Source of the DNA: Arthrobacter sp. 24S4-2
GTDB taxonomy: Bacteria > Actinomycetota > Actinomycetes > Actinomycetales > Micrococcaceae
DNA length: 64,000 nt
Reading direction: 5' to 3'
NCBI RefSeq assembly: GCF_005280255.1
Contig: NZ_CP040018.1
Coordinates: 3,472,001 to 3,536,000, forward strand
Of this stretch, positions 43,991-54,700 are shown one piece after another. The notes beneath the pieces were generated by a model that was not told the DNA's origin, made no database searches, and was given only the letters and a program-made list of their open reading frames with translations. The position numbers were made by a program, and so were the translations under genes. How positions within the stretch are numbered: the first letter of the stretch is position 1; the number at the start of each line of letters is the position of its first letter.

Positions 43991-45577
43991 CTACTTGCTC
44001 CCGCCGAGGAACTTGTCGAAGCCCTTGGGCAGATTGAGCTGTGACGGATCAAAATCAGCTCCCTGCTGGCCAAACGAGGCTCCTGTAGGCAGCGCGTTGC
44101 CGGCGTTCGCCCGCCTGGCCTCGGCTTCGCGGAGTTCCTGCGCAGCTTTGGCCGGGTTACCGGACCTGGCCTTCTTCTTGGGGGCGTTCTTGGCACCCTT
44201 GCGGGGCCCGCCACCGCCCATGCCGGGCATCCCCGGCATCCCGGGCATACCTCCGCCGGCCGCCATCTTCTTCATCATCTTCTGCGCCTGGGCAAAACGC
44301 TCCAGCAGGCCATTGACGTCGGAAACGTGCATGCCCGAACCTTTGGCAATGCGGGCCCGGCGGGAGCCGTTAATGATCTTGGGGGCAACGCGCTCGTGCG
44401 GTGTCATGGAGCGGACAATCGCTTCCACACGGTCGATTTCACGTTCGTCGAACTGTTCCAGCTGCTGGCGGATGTTTTGCGCACCCGGCATCATCATGAG
44501 CATCTTCTTCATCGAGCCCATGTTGCGGATCTGCTGCATCTGGGCCAGAAAATCGTCCAGGGTGAAGTCTTCCTGGTCGGCGAACTTCTTCGCCATCCGG
44601 GCTGCTTCGTCTTTATCCCAGGACTTTTCAGCCTGTTCGATCAGGGTGAGGACGTCACCCATGTCAAGGATGCGGGACGCCATGCGGTCCGGGTGGAACA
44701 GCTCAAAGTCATCAACGCCTTCACCGGTCGAGGCGAACATGACGGGCTTGCCGGTGATAGACGCGACCGAAAGTGCAGCACCGCCGCGCGCATCGCCGTC
44801 GAGCTTTGAGAGCACAATGCCTGTGAAGTTGACGCCCTCGTCGAAGGCAAGCGCCGTGTTGACGGCGTCCTGGCCGATCATGGAATCGACGACGAACAGC
44901 ACTTCGTTGGGAACGATGGCACGGCGGATCTGCCGGGCCTGCTCCATCATCTCGGCGTCCACGCCGAGCCGTCCGGCGGTGTCCACGATGACGACGTCGT
45001 GCAGTTTCTGGCGCGCCTCATCGACGCCGGCACGGGCAACAGCGACGGGGTCGCCGGCCGGGTGGTCCAGTTCGGTGGAGGTGGCGCCCGGGTGCGGAGC
45101 AAAGACCGGCACGCCGGCGCGCTGGCCAACAACCTGAAGCTGCGTCACGGCATTGGGCCGCTGGAGGTCGCAGGCTACCAGCATGGGGCTGTGGCCCTGG
45201 GACTTCAGCCACTTGGAGAGCTTGCCGGCAAGGGTGGTCTTGCCGGCACCTTGGAGGCCCGCGAGCATGATGATGGTGGGACCGGTCTTGGCCAGGCGGA
45301 TGCGCCTGGTCTCGCCACCGAGGATTTCAACGAGTTCCTCATTGACGATCTTCACGATCTGCTGGCTCGGGTTCAGTGCCCCGGAAACTTCGGCGCCGAG
45401 GGCACGTTCGCGCACCCGTCCCGTGAATTCGCGCACCACGGACACGGCAACGTCGGCGTCCAGCAGTGCTCGCCGGATTTCGCGGACGGTGGCGTCAACA
45501 TCCGCCTCGGTGAGGCGGCCTTTGCCACGGAGGTTCTTGAAGGTTGCTGTCAACCGGTCAGAGAGTGAATTGAACAC
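43991..45577 (-). CDS. ffh: Signal recognition particle protein Ffh
   Basis: GTPase that binds signal sequences and SRP RNA and hands ribosomes to FtsY. 528 aa: N domain, G domain (GLQGAGKTT at about 106-114, DTAGRLGVD, TKLDGDARGG), and the Met-rich M domain (about 330-460) with MKKMLMMMPG and the MPGMPGMPGMG stretch. Basic C-terminal tail with GGPRKGAKNAPKKK. Read divergently from the glucose-6-phosphate dehydrogenase gene; ftsY is about 6 kb away. Confidence 0.96.
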   Translation of the reverse strand: MFNSLSDRLTATFKNLRGKGRLTEADVDATVREIRRALLDADVAVSVVREFTGRVRERALGAEVSGALNPSQQIVKIVNEELVEILGGETRRIRLAKTGPTIIMLAGLQGAGKTTLAGKLSKWLKSQGHSPMLVACDLQRPNAVTQLQVVGQRAGVPVFAPHPGATSTELDHPAGDPVAVARAGVDEARQKLHDVVIVDTAGRLGVDAEMMEQARQIRRAIVPNEVLFVVDSMIGQDAVNTALAFDEGVNFTGIVLSKLDGDARGGAALSVASITGKPVMFASTGEGVDDFELFHPDRMASRILDMGDVLTLIEQAEKSWDKDEAARMAKKFADQEDFTLDDFLAQMQQIRNMGSMKKMLMMMPGAQNIRQQLEQFDEREIDRVEAIVRSMTPHERVAPKIINGSRRARIAKGSGMHVSDVNGLLERFAQAQKMMKKMAAGGGMPGMPGMPGMGGGGPRKGAKNAPKKKARSGNPAKAAQELREAEARRANAGNALPTGASFGQQGADFDPSQLNLPKGFDKFLGGSK

Positions 45578-45728
45578 GCGCCGTGCACTTCTTTCAGTGG
45601 ATCTACAGCTGGCGGCCGGTGCGGCACGCCAGTGTCGTGACTGTTGTTGGTCTGAACCAACTGCCTCGACAACGGGACTCGACTATCTAGGGTACCAAGA
45701 CAGGCCTTCAAGATGGCATGCTGGCAGG

Positions 45729-47117
45729 GTGACGAGCCAAACAACTGTAAAAACCCTGCTGATCCTCGGCGCTTCGGGCGACCTCACGGGACGGCTGCTG
45801 CTGCCGGGTCTCGCACGGCTGGCGGCCAGGGGGCGCGCCGAGGGGCTGACGCTCGTGGGCGCAGGCTCGGATCCCTGGACCCCGGACCAATGGGTGGAAC
45901 GCGTCGAAACAGCCTTTGCCGATGCGAACTCCCAGGCAGACGCCGCCGGCAAACGCGAGCTGAAGCGGATCGCCGGAGCGACCGCCTATCACCAGCTTGA
46001 CGTCACCGCGGGCGGGGAGCTTGCCTCGCTGCTGTCCGGCCTTGAGGCGCCGGTGGCCGTGTACTTTGCCCTTCCTCCCCATGTCAGCCAGAAGGCGTGC
46101 GAGGTGCTGGCCCCGGAGGAGGTTCCCGCAGGCACCCGGCTGGTGATGGAAAAGCCGTTCGGGTCCAGCGAGGATTCCGCCCGCCACCTCAACGTAACCC
46201 TGGCGGCGCTGGTCCCGGAGGACCACATCCACCGCGTGGACCACTTCCTGGGCAAGGCCACGGTACTCAACATCCTGGGCCTGCGCTTCGCGAACACATT
46301 TCTGGAACCTGCCTGGAACCGGGACTACATCGAAAAGGTGGAGGTCATCTTTGATGAGGACCTCGCACTGGAGGGGCGCGCACGCTACTACGACGCCGCC
46401 GGTGCGCTCCGGGACATGATCCAAAGCCACCTGCTGCAGATCATGGCGCTGATGGCGATTGAGCCGCCGGCCTCCGTTGACGAGCGTGACCTCCGGGACG
46501 CTGTGGCCACCCTCCTGCGCGCCAGCAGCATCAAGGCGCCGTACCGGTCCAGCACGCGGCGTGCCCGGTACGTGGCCGGGTCCATCGACGGGCGGCAGGT
46601 CCCGGACTACGCCAAAGAAGCCGGCGTGGACGCGTCCAGGAACACGGAGACCCTGGCCGAGGTGCAGGTGGACATCGACAACTGGCGATGGCAGGGCGTC
46701 CCGTTCATCCTCCGTTCCGGCAAAGCCATCGGGGCGAAGCGCAAGGAAGCCGTGGTCACCTTCAAGCCGGTCCCGCATCTGCCCAAAGGGTTCACGGGCG
46801 TCGATTCGCCCAATCAGCTCCGGATCGGCTTCGGTCCGGACACCCTGCAGTTCGATGTCGACGTGAACGGGCCGGGCAACATTCTCAGCCTCGACCGGAC
46901 CACGCTCAATGCCGAACTCAGCGCCTCCGAGCTGCTCCCCTACGGTGAAGTCCTCGAGGGTGTCCTCACCGGCGACCCCCTGCTTTCCGTGCGGGCGGAC
47001 ACTGCCGAGGACTGCTGGCGGATCATTGAGCCGGTGCTCAAAGCATGGGCACGCGGCAGTGTTCCGCTGGAGGAATACTCCGCCGGAACGGCGGGCCCCG
47101 AAGGCTGGCCCGCCTAG
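45729..47117 (+). CDS. zwf: Glucose-6-phosphate dehydrogenase
   Basis: Oxidises glucose 6-phosphate with NAD(P) as the first step of the pentose phosphate pathway. 462 aa. Rossmann motif GASGDLTGRLLLPGL at residues 11-25; active-site HRVDHFLGK (about 164-172); KPFGSSED earlier. The start is the GTG at 45729 giving VTSQTTVKTLLILGAS; the longer open frame overlaps ffh and its promoter and is not part of the gene. A strong bidirectional terminator follows. A second zwf in the opcA-tal cluster is usual in this group, so this may be the minor isozyme (inference). Confidence 0.9.
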   Translation: MTSQTTVKTLLILGASGDLTGRLLLPGLARLAARGRAEGLTLVGAGSDPWTPDQWVERVETAFADANSQADAAGKRELKRIAGATAYHQLDVTAGGELASLLSGLEAPVAVYFALPPHVSQKACEVLAPEEVPAGTRLVMEKPFGSSEDSARHLNVTLAALVPEDHIHRVDHFLGKATVLNILGLRFANTFLEPAWNRDYIEKVEVIFDEDLALEGRARYYDAAGALRDMIQSHLLQIMALMAIEPPASVDERDLRDAVATLLRASSIKAPYRSSTRRARYVAGSIDGRQVPDYAKEAGVDASRNTETLAEVQVDIDNWRWQGVPFILRSGKAIGAKRKEAVVTFKPVPHLPKGFTGVDSPNQLRIGFGPDTLQFDVDVNGPGNILSLDRTTLNAELSASELLPYGEVLEGVLTGDPLLSVRADTAEDCWRIIEPVLKAWARGSVPLEEYSAGTAGPEGWPA

Positions 47118-47133
47118 GAATTGCACGCAATGA

Positions 47134-47174
47134 AAGCGGGCCCGGCACCTTTGAGGTACCGGGCCCGCTTTTTG
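47134..47174. terminator. Bidirectional terminator between zwf and glnK
   Basis: AAAGCGGGCCCGG (47134-47146) pairs with CCGGGCCCGCTTT, continuing into TTTTT (47160-47174). It serves two convergent genes. Confidence 0.85.
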
Positions 47175-47219
47175 CGTTTGCCTTGGGCTAAATCTGCCGT
47201 CGGCTGGATCTGCCGTCGG

Positions 47220-47558
47220 CTAGATCGCGGCCGAGCCGCGTTCACCCGTGCGTACCCTTACAGCTTCAAAGACGTCCACCGTCCAGACCTTGCCGTCGCC
47301 TGCGCGTCCGGTGTTGGAGCTGGCGATGATGACATCCAGGATGTCGTCCGCCTGTTCGTCCGTGGCCAGCACCTCTACGCGGATCTTGGGAAGAAGGTCC
47401 ACGTTGTACTCAGCCCCGCGGTACACCTCGGTGTAGCCGCGCTGCCTGCCGTATCCGCTGGCGGCGCTGACCGTAAGGCCCTGCACTCCATAGGATTCGA
47501 GCCCCTCCCGGATGGATTCGAGCTTCTCCGGCCGGACGATTGCTGTGATCAGTTTCAT
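47220..47558 (-). CDS. glnK: Nitrogen regulatory protein P-II
   Basis: 112-aa trimeric sensor of 2-oxoglutarate, ATP/ADP and nitrogen status; blocks AmtB when nitrogen is ample. T-loop GYGRQRGYTEVYRGAEYNVD (about residues 35-54) with Tyr51, the residue adenylylated in Actinobacteria. The start overlaps the amtB stop by four bases, the standard amtB-glnK arrangement. Confidence 0.94.
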   Translation of the reverse strand: MKLITAIVRPEKLESIREGLESYGVQGLTVSAASGYGRQRGYTEVYRGAEYNVDLLPKIRVEVLATDEQADDILDVIIASSNTGRAGDGKVWTVDVFEAVRVRTGERGSAAI

Positions 47559-48904
47559 GCCCCCACGCTTTCCTTGCCGGTTGCTGCGTCAGTCTTCTTG
47601 CTGTCTTCGGATACCGGAACGGACTCCTGCTTGCCGGTGATCAGTTCATGCAGCGGCTGGAAGCTCCCGCCGTGGCCGCCGACTCCGAATTCGTAGGCGG
47701 TTTCTGCGTGCAGGCTCAGGTCCACGCCCACAACTTCCTGCTCCTGGGAAACCCGGAAGCCCATGGTCTTGTGGATCGGGAAGGCGATGATGGCGGTCAT
47801 GACCGCGGTGAAGATGATGGACATGAGGGCCGCCAGAGCCTGGGCAACGAGCTGGCTGGTTCCTCCGCCGTAGAAGAGACCTGCCTGGCCCTGGGTCGGG
47901 GTTGCGAGGAAGCCGATGGCTACGGTGCCGACGACGCCGGAGACCAGGTGGACGCCGACGACGTCGAGGGAGTCATCGTAGCCGAGCTTGAATTTGAGCC
48001 CGACTGCGAGAGCGGAAGCAACACCTGCGACTACACCGAGGGCGATGGCACCGATCGGGGAGACATTGGCACAGGCCGGGGTGATGGCCACCAGGCCTGC
48101 CACGACACCGGACGCTGCACCGAGTGACGTCGGGTGACCATCGCGGAAGCGCTCCACGGCCAGCCAACCGAGCATTGCGGCCGCCGGGGCAGCGAGGGTG
48201 TTGATCCAGATCAGACCGGCCTGCTCAACAGTGGCAGCGGCACCGGCGTTGAAGCCGAACCAGCCGAACCAGAGGATTGCGGCGCCCAGCATTACGAACG
48301 GGATGTTGTGCGGGCGGTGGTTCGGGTCCTTGCCGAAGCCCTTGCGATTGCCAATGATCAGCACCAGGATCAGGCCAGCCACGCCGGCGTTGATGTGAAC
48401 CACGGTGCCGCCGGCGAAGTCGATCACCGGAGCGAACGTCTGGCCGAACCAGCCGTCCTTGGAGAAGAGCCCGCCGCCCCAGACCATGAAGGCCATCGGC
48501 GCGTAAACGAGTGTGGCCCAGATGGGGGTGAAGATAACCCAAGCCGAGAACTTTGCGCGGTCGGCGACCGCCCCGGAGATCAGGGCTACGGTGATGATGG
48601 CGAAGGTGGCGGCATAGCCTACCTTGAGCAGATCCGCGGGGTCGGTGAAGTTGTGCAGCCCGAAGTGGCTGAACGGGTTTGCGAAGATCTGGAAGAAATT
48701 GTCTTCGTTGCTCGTAGCCATGGAGGCGCCCCACAGGACCCACATGATGCCCACGGTTCCAATGGCGACGAAGCTCATCATCATCATGTTCAGAGCCGAT
48801 TTGGCGCGAGTCATGCCGCCGTAGAAGAATGCCAGGCCCGGGGTCATGAACAACACGAGTGCTGAAGCGACCAGGAGCCAAACGAGACCTGCGGTGAGTT
48901 CCAT
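47555..48904 (-). CDS. amtB: Ammonium transporter AmtB
   Basis: 449-aa membrane channel for ammonium, eleven hydrophobic segments by eye. It begins MELTAGLVWLLVASALVLF; GMTRAKSALN and WFGWFGFNAGAA are family signatures. The cytoplasmic C-terminus (about 410-449) carries a charged tail that would contact GlnK. glnK follows with a four-base overlap. A possible GlnR-type motif lies about 165 bases upstream. Confidence 0.95.
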   Translation of the reverse strand: MELTAGLVWLLVASALVLFMTPGLAFFYGGMTRAKSALNMMMMSFVAIGTVGIMWVLWGASMATSNEDNFFQIFANPFSHFGLHNFTDPADLLKVGYAATFAIITVALISGAVADRAKFSAWVIFTPIWATLVYAPMAFMVWGGGLFSKDGWFGQTFAPVIDFAGGTVVHINAGVAGLILVLIIGNRKGFGKDPNHRPHNIPFVMLGAAILWFGWFGFNAGAAATVEQAGLIWINTLAAPAAAMLGWLAVERFRDGHPTSLGAASGVVAGLVAITPACANVSPIGAIALGVVAGVASALAVGLKFKLGYDDSLDVVGVHLVSGVVGTVAIGFLATPTQGQAGLFYGGGTSQLVAQALAALMSIIFTAVMTAIIAFPIHKTMGFRVSQEQEVVGVDLSLHAETAYEFGVGGHGGSFQPLHELITGKQESVPVSEDSKKTDAATGKESVGA

Positions 48905-49066
48905 GGTCTACGTCCTCTCTTGCTTTATTGTGCGGACTTGTCCGCCTGTCCCAACGCCGTTTGCGTTCTCATTAGAGTTTCGTCGGGCTGTGTTTCGCCG
49001 GCGAGGGAATTAGATGTCCGGGTTGTTACAACAATCTCCCGGAAGTAAATGGTGCATCTCGTCCTT

Positions 49067-49082
49067 GTTACGGTTATGTTTC
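49067..49082 (-). promoter_or_regulatory. Possible GlnR-type half-sites upstream of amtB
   Basis: On the minus strand, GAAAC-N6-GTAAC, then a weaker third element six bases on (GAGAT). GlnR sites in Actinobacteria are built of GTnAC and GAAAC blocks at 6-base spacing. Located 163 bases before the amtB start. Confidence 0.35.
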
Positions 49083-49131
49083 AGCAGTCCCAAACCGCAC
49101 TCCCACAGCACCCCGCAAGGACACCCGCACC

Positions 49132-50394
49132 ATGACCGATCGTTTCCGCCCTGGCAAGGCCGTGCCTCACAAGGATGGCGGCCAAACCGGCCGCCAGGAC
49201 GGGGCAGCACAGCCCGGCGACACCCGGCTCCCCCGCGACATTAAGGTGATGCTTGCCGCCGCGTTCCTGATTGCGCTCGGTTTCGGCCTCGTGGCGCCCG
49301 TATTGCCCCAATTCGCGACCACTTTCGACGTCGGGGCCACAGCTGCCGCGGTGATCGTCAGTATTTTTGCGTTCATGCGGTTATTGTTCGCTCCGGCCGG
49401 CGGCGCATTGATCGTAAGGCTGGGCGAACGCCCGGTCTATGTGGCAGGACTGCTGATCGTGGCCGCGTCGACAGCGGCGTGTGCGTTCGCGCAGAACTAT
49501 TGGCAGCTGCTGGTTTTCCGCGGCCTCGGCGGTGCCGGTTCGGTGATGTTCACAGTGGCGTCGATGGCCCTGGTGGTGCGGCTTGCGCCGCCGGAGAGCC
49601 GCGGCCGGGTATCCGGCGCGTATGCTTCGGCCTTCCTGATCGGCAATGTCTGCGGCCCCATCGTCGGCGGCCTCCTTGCCGGTTTCGGCCTCCGCATTCC
49701 GTTCCTGGCGTATGCGGCTGCGCTGGTGCTGGCCGCCCTCGTGGTGCAGACCCAGCTCAGCCACGTGCCCGGCGGGTCTCGGAAGGACGGCACCCTGGCG
49801 CCGGCCATGAGCCTGCGCGAGGCCTTGCAAGACAGCGCCTACCGGGCCGGACTGTTCTCCAGCTTCGCCAACGGCTGGGCAACCTTCGGGGTCCGTATGG
49901 CCACCGTTCCGCTCTTCGCCGTGGCAGCACTTGGCGCCGGCCCTGCTGCGGCCGGCTGGGCGCTGGCTGTCTTTGCCGGCGGCAACGCCACCGCGCTCAC
50001 GGTCTCGGGGAAACTCGCCGACACTCTGGGCCGCAAGCCCCTGATGATTGCCGGACTGGTCCTCACCGGAACGGCAACCGCCGGCATCGGCCTCACGCAC
50101 GACATGCCCTGGTTCCTGGCCGCTTCCGCTGCCGCGGGAATAGGCTCCGGGCTGTTGGGCCCGGCCCAGCAGGCTGCCATCGCCGATGTGATCGGCAACG
50201 GCCGCTCAGGCGGGCGTGTCCTGGCGGTCTTCCAGATGGTGTCCGACGCCGGTGCCATCATCGGCCCGGTTCTCGCAGGACTCCTCGCCGACCGGCTTGG
50301 ATACGGGTGGGCGTTCGGCGTTACCGGAGCCGTGCTGATCGTGGCGGCGGCAGGGTGGCTGCCGGCGCGCGAGACGTTCCAGCGGTCCGCCTAG
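49132..50394 (+). CDS. MFS transporter, drug-efflux type
   Basis: 420 aa, 12 predicted membrane segments after a 35-residue hydrophilic N-terminus. First helix ALGFGLVAPVLPQFATTF carries the proton-antiport DHA1-like layout; motif A-type sequence is degenerate (RLGERPVYVAG and DTLGRKPLMIAG in the two halves). Divergent from amtB. No regulator adjoining. Substrate unknown. Confidence 0.83.
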   Translation: MTDRFRPGKAVPHKDGGQTGRQDGAAQPGDTRLPRDIKVMLAAAFLIALGFGLVAPVLPQFATTFDVGATAAAVIVSIFAFMRLLFAPAGGALIVRLGERPVYVAGLLIVAASTAACAFAQNYWQLLVFRGLGGAGSVMFTVASMALVVRLAPPESRGRVSGAYASAFLIGNVCGPIVGGLLAGFGLRIPFLAYAAALVLAALVVQTQLSHVPGGSRKDGTLAPAMSLREALQDSAYRAGLFSSFANGWATFGVRMATVPLFAVAALGAGPAAAGWALAVFAGGNATALTVSGKLADTLGRKPLMIAGLVLTGTATAGIGLTHDMPWFLAASAAAGIGSGLLGPAQQAAIADVIGNGRSGGRVLAVFQMVSDAGAIIGPVLAGLLADRLGYGWAFGVTGAVLIVAAAGWLPARETFQRSA

Positions 50395-50464
50395 TTCAGC
50401 GGTGCATCCAGTTCAGCAGCGTCCACCTAGGTCAGCACTCTCCACCTAGTTCAGCAGCGCGTCC
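50388..50464. repeat. Four imperfect ~19-bp tandem repeats at the ftsY 3' end
   Basis: Units built on CCTAGTTCAGCAGCG: CCTAGTTCAGCGGTGCATC, CAGTTCAGCAGCGTCCA, CCTAGGTCAGCACTCTCCA and CCTAGTTCAGCAGCGCGTCC. The last unit is the coding end of ftsY (minus strand, ...ALLN-stop); the first covers the MFS stop codon. This looks like local duplication of the ftsY terminus. Confidence 0.65.
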
Positions 50465-51657
50465 ACGAAGCTCTCGACTTCGAACGGCGCCAGGTCGTCT
50501 GCGCCCTCGCCGAGCCCGATCAGCTTCACAGGCACACCGAGCGACTTCTGGATGGCGACCACGATGCCGCCCTTGGCTGTGCCGTCAAGTTTCGTGAGGA
50601 CGATGCCGGTGATGTTGACGACTTCGGAGAACACACGGGCCTGGTTCAGGCCGTTTTGTCCCGTGGTGGCGTCCAGCACCAGCAGGACTTCGTCCACCTC
50701 GGCGAGCTTTTCGATGACACGCTTGACCTTGCCGAGTTCGTCCATCAGGCCCACTTTGTTCTGGAGCCGGCCGGCCGTATCGATCATCACCACGTCGACC
50801 TCCTGGTCGATGCCTGCCTTGACCGCTTCATAGGCCACCGAGGCGGGATCGGCGCCGTCGACGTCGGACTTAACGGTGGGCACGCCCACCCGCTGGCCCC
50901 ACGTGGCGAGCTGTTCGGCCGCGGCCGCGCGGAAGGTGTCAGCGGCGCCCAGGAGGACGTCCTTGTCCTCAGCCACGAGTACACGTGCGAGCTTGCCCAC
51001 GGTAGTGGTCTTGCCCACGCCGTTCACACCCACCACCATCATGACCGAGGGCTTGTCCGCGTGGCGTTCCGTGCGGAGGCTGCGGTCCATGGTGGGGTCC
51101 ACGAGCTTGATCAGTTCTTCGCGCAGCAGGGCCTTGACATGCTCCGGTGTGCGGGTTCCCAGCACCTTGACGCGCTCCCGGAGGGCATCGACCAGCTGCA
51201 TGGTCGGTTCGGTGCCGAGATCGGCCAGCAGGAGTGTTTCTTCGACCTCGTCCCAGACGTCCTCGTCAATTTTGTCGCTGGACAGGAGGGCCAGCAGACC
51301 CTTGCCAAGGATGTTGTTGGACCGGACCAGGCGTTCGCGCAGCCGGGTCAGCCGTCCTGCAACCGGAAGCGGCGTCTCCACCGCAATGGTTTCAAGCCCC
51401 GCCGCGTCATCCGGAACTTCGGCTGTTCCCAGCCCTTCAAGGTCGACGGCGGGCGCCTTGCGTTCAGGCGTCACCGCCGGGAGGTCCTCCACCAGCGTTC
51501 CGCCAGCGCCGTGCTGGGGTTCGACCGGATCGTTGGCGTCGCGTGTTCCCGGGTAGTTGGTGATGTTCCGGCGGGTCTTCATGAGGACCGGGATCAGTCC
51601 GCCAATGACCACCAGGGCAGCGAGGATGGCAAGAATAATGGGGAGGATGTCATTCAC
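50446..51657 (-). CDS. ftsY: Signal recognition particle receptor FtsY
   Basis: GTPase that receives SRP-ribosome complexes at the membrane. 403 aa. Unlike E. coli FtsY it starts with a transmembrane helix (IILAILAALVVIGGLIPVLM, about residues 6-25), as is typical in Actinobacteria, then an acidic A region and the NG domain with GVNGVGKTTT, DTAGRLQNK and TKLDGTAKGG. It follows smc on the same strand after 73 bp. Confidence 0.95.
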   Translation of the reverse strand: MNDILPIILAILAALVVIGGLIPVLMKTRRNITNYPGTRDANDPVEPQHGAGGTLVEDLPAVTPERKAPAVDLEGLGTAEVPDDAAGLETIAVETPLPVAGRLTRLRERLVRSNNILGKGLLALLSSDKIDEDVWDEVEETLLLADLGTEPTMQLVDALRERVKVLGTRTPEHVKALLREELIKLVDPTMDRSLRTERHADKPSVMMVVGVNGVGKTTTVGKLARVLVAEDKDVLLGAADTFRAAAAEQLATWGQRVGVPTVKSDVDGADPASVAYEAVKAGIDQEVDVVMIDTAGRLQNKVGLMDELGKVKRVIEKLAEVDEVLLVLDATTGQNGLNQARVFSEVVNITGIVLTKLDGTAKGGIVVAIQKSLGVPVKLIGLGEGADDLAPFEVESFVDALLN

Positions 51658-51730
51658 TCCCCTAGCTTCTCACAATCGCACCGGACGCTGCGGGAGCCTC
51701 AGCCGGACGTCCGCAGGGGCCGGGGCCGGG

Positions 51731-54700
51731 CTAGACTTCGGCTCCGAGGCGTTGGCTGATGACCGTTGAGACGCCGTCGCCCCGCATGGTTACGCCGTAC
51801 AGTGCGTCGGCGACCTCCATGGTGCGCTTCTGGTGCGTGATGACGATCAGCTGGCTGGATTCGCGGAGCTCCTCGAAGATGGTGATGAGCCGGCCCAGGT
51901 TGGTGTCGTCCAGTGCGGCCTCGACCTCGTCCATTACGTAGAAAGGCGACGGCCGCGCTTTGAAGATGGCAACCAGCAGGGCCACCGCGGTCAGCGAACG
52001 CTCACCCCCGGACAGCAGGGAGAGGCGCTTGATCTTCTTGCCGGCCGGCCGTGCCTCCACCTCGATTCCCGTGGTCAGCATGTCTGAAGGGTCGGTCAGG
52101 ACCAGCCTGCCTTCGCCACCCGGGAAGAGCCGGGAGAATACGCGGACGAACTGCGCCGAGGTGTCCGCGAAGGCCTCGGCGAAGACCTTCTGGACGCGGT
52201 CGTCCACTTCTTTGATGATGTCCAGCAAGTCCTTGCGGCTGGACTTGAGGTCCTCGAGCTGGGTGTTGAGGAATTGGTGGCGCTCCTCGAGGGCGGCAAA
52301 TTCCTCAAGTGCCAACGGATTCACCCGCCCGAGGGAAGAGAGGTCCCGCTCGGCCTTCCGGAGCCGTTTCTCCTGCTCTTCGCGGACGAACGGTTTGCCC
52401 TCCGGAACCGGTTTTCCATCCTCGTCCACCGGAGTCCGGAGCGCCGCCCACTTGTCCCCTGACTCCCCAGCTGGCATGGGCACCGGCTGGTCGGGTCCGT
52501 AGTCCGCTACGAGCTGGTCCGGTGACAGGCCGAGCTCCTCGACCGAGCGGAGTTCGAGAGCCTCGATCCGGAGCCGCTGCTGGGTCCGGGCAAGCTCGTC
52601 GCGGTGGACCGAGTCCGTCAGTTCCGCCAGCTCGCGGCCGAGCGCGTCATTTTGGGACCGGACCTCGACCAGCTCGCGGTCCCTGCGCTCCCGTTCTTCC
52701 TCCGCAAGATCACGCTCCCGGACAGCCAGGTCCACGGAGACATCCATAAACCCGATAATCTGCTCCACTGCCGCAGCGACGGCTGCCGCCCTCGCCGCCT
52801 GAATCCTGCGGCGGCGGGCGCGCTCTGCCGCTTCTTCGCGGGCCCGGCGCTCTGCCACGGCGGCGCGTTCCAGGGACAGGGCCCGGTTGCGGGTAGCGGT
52901 GAGCTGCTCCTCGGTGCTCCGCAGTGACAGCCTGGCCTCCATCTCCGCCGATCGCGCCGCTGACGCCGCCAACGCCAGCTCGTCGCGGAGTTCAGGGGAC
53001 GGTTCCTCATCCGCCGGCGCCTGCTGGGCTGCGTCAAGGCGCGCGGCAACAGCCTGCAGCGACTCCTGCTCGGCAACGATGTTCGCCTCCGCCTTGGCCA
53101 GCGATGCCGCAAGCCTTTCGCTCTCCCCCACGGCGCTCCGCAGCACCGAGTTCAAATGACCCAGCCGCTCGGCCACTGCTGCCAGCCGGGCATCCGATTC
53201 ATGGAGCCGGTCCAGGGCAGCATCTGCACGTTCCTGCGCGGCTGTCCGGCGGGCCTGGGCCGAGGCCAATGCGAACCTGTTCCGTTCAAGGTCCGCGCTC
53301 ACCCTGGCGAGCCGTGCCTCGGCGTCGTCAACGGCGGCCTGCACTTCCAGCAGCGACGGTGCGTTCGCCGAACCGCCGCGGACAGTCAGGGCCGTGAACA
53401 CGTCGCCTGCCCGTGTCACAGCTGTCAGCTCCGGCCGTGCCGCTACGAGCCCTGAAGCTGACTGGATATCCTCCACCACCGCAGTTCCCTCCAGCAGCCA
53501 CTGCAAGAGAGTGTTCAGCGGCAGTGCGGCTGCGCCGTCATCTCCATCCGGAGTGGGCGGCAACCCTGGGATGGCCGGTCCTGAGGCGGCGACGAGGTCC
53601 GCCGCCCAGTGTGCTCCGCCGGGAAGGGCGGCCCTGGCCGGCACGGAGGACGCCGGCTCCTCAACGCCACGCTCCACGAAGCTGGCCAGCAGCAGCGAGG
53701 CGTGACCGGCGTCGTCGTCCTTGAGCAGCTGCAGCACCTCTGCTGCGGTGCCGGTGTCCCGGACGACGACGGCGTCCGAGGAGTTGCCAAGGGCAGCGGC
53801 AATTGCCGCTTCATATCCGGCCTCGACGGCGAGCATTGACGCCAAAGGGCCCACGATCCCTGGCAAGCCGGAATCCGCGACGCGGCCCGAACCGTCCTTG
53901 CGGTTCAGCCCCAGCTGCAGGGCATCCCGCCGGGCCACCAGGGCGTCGCGTTCCCGTTCGCCGTCACGCTCGGCGGATTTCAGCGCATCGATCTCTGCCA
54001 GGACGGCGTCCAAGACCGCGCTGGCGTCTTCGTAGTCGGCGTCCAGCGATTCCTCGCCGCCCTCCACGCCGGCCACTTGGGATTCCAGTGCCGTGAACTC
54101 GCTTTGGGCCCGGCGGCGGCGCTCGTCGCCGGCAGCCTGGGACTCCCGGAGGCGGCCAAGCTCGGCCTGCGCGGACTCAACCCGGGACCTGGCTGCCCCC
54201 ACCTGTCCGGCCAGTTTCGCCAGGCCTTCGCGGCGGTCCGCAGCTGCACGCAGGACTGCCGCCAGCCTCTTGTCCTCAGCGTTTGCCGCGCTTTCGGCTT
54301 CCAGCTTTGCGGCCGTGGCCCCTTCCAGGGCGGAGCGTTTTTCCAGGATTCCGAGTTCGAGCGACGTCTGTTCCGCACGGACCCGGGCGGCATTCTTTTC
54401 CAGCTGCTCGGGGTCCCTGCCGGACTCGGGGACGTCGTCGGCGGCACCCAGGAGTCTGCGGCGTTCCTCGGCAAGCGAACCGAGCGACCGCAGCCGCTCC
54501 CGCCCTGCCGAGAGCTGGTACCACGTGTCCCGGGCAGCGTTGAGCCTGGGCGTCGCCTCGGCGGCAAGCTGCTCCAAAACCGCCTGCCGCTGGCGGCCCG
54601 CTTCGAGGCCCTGCTCCACCACCACCCTGCGCGCCTTCAACGCGGATTCGTCCGCGACATCCTGGGCAAGAGCGGACTGCAGTTGGACGAGGTCGGCGGC

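Noticed and set aside
45153..45728. Upstream extension of the glucose-6-phosphate dehydrogenase frame
   Set aside because: It overlaps ffh in antisense and the family N-terminus begins at VTSQTTVKTLLILGASGD.
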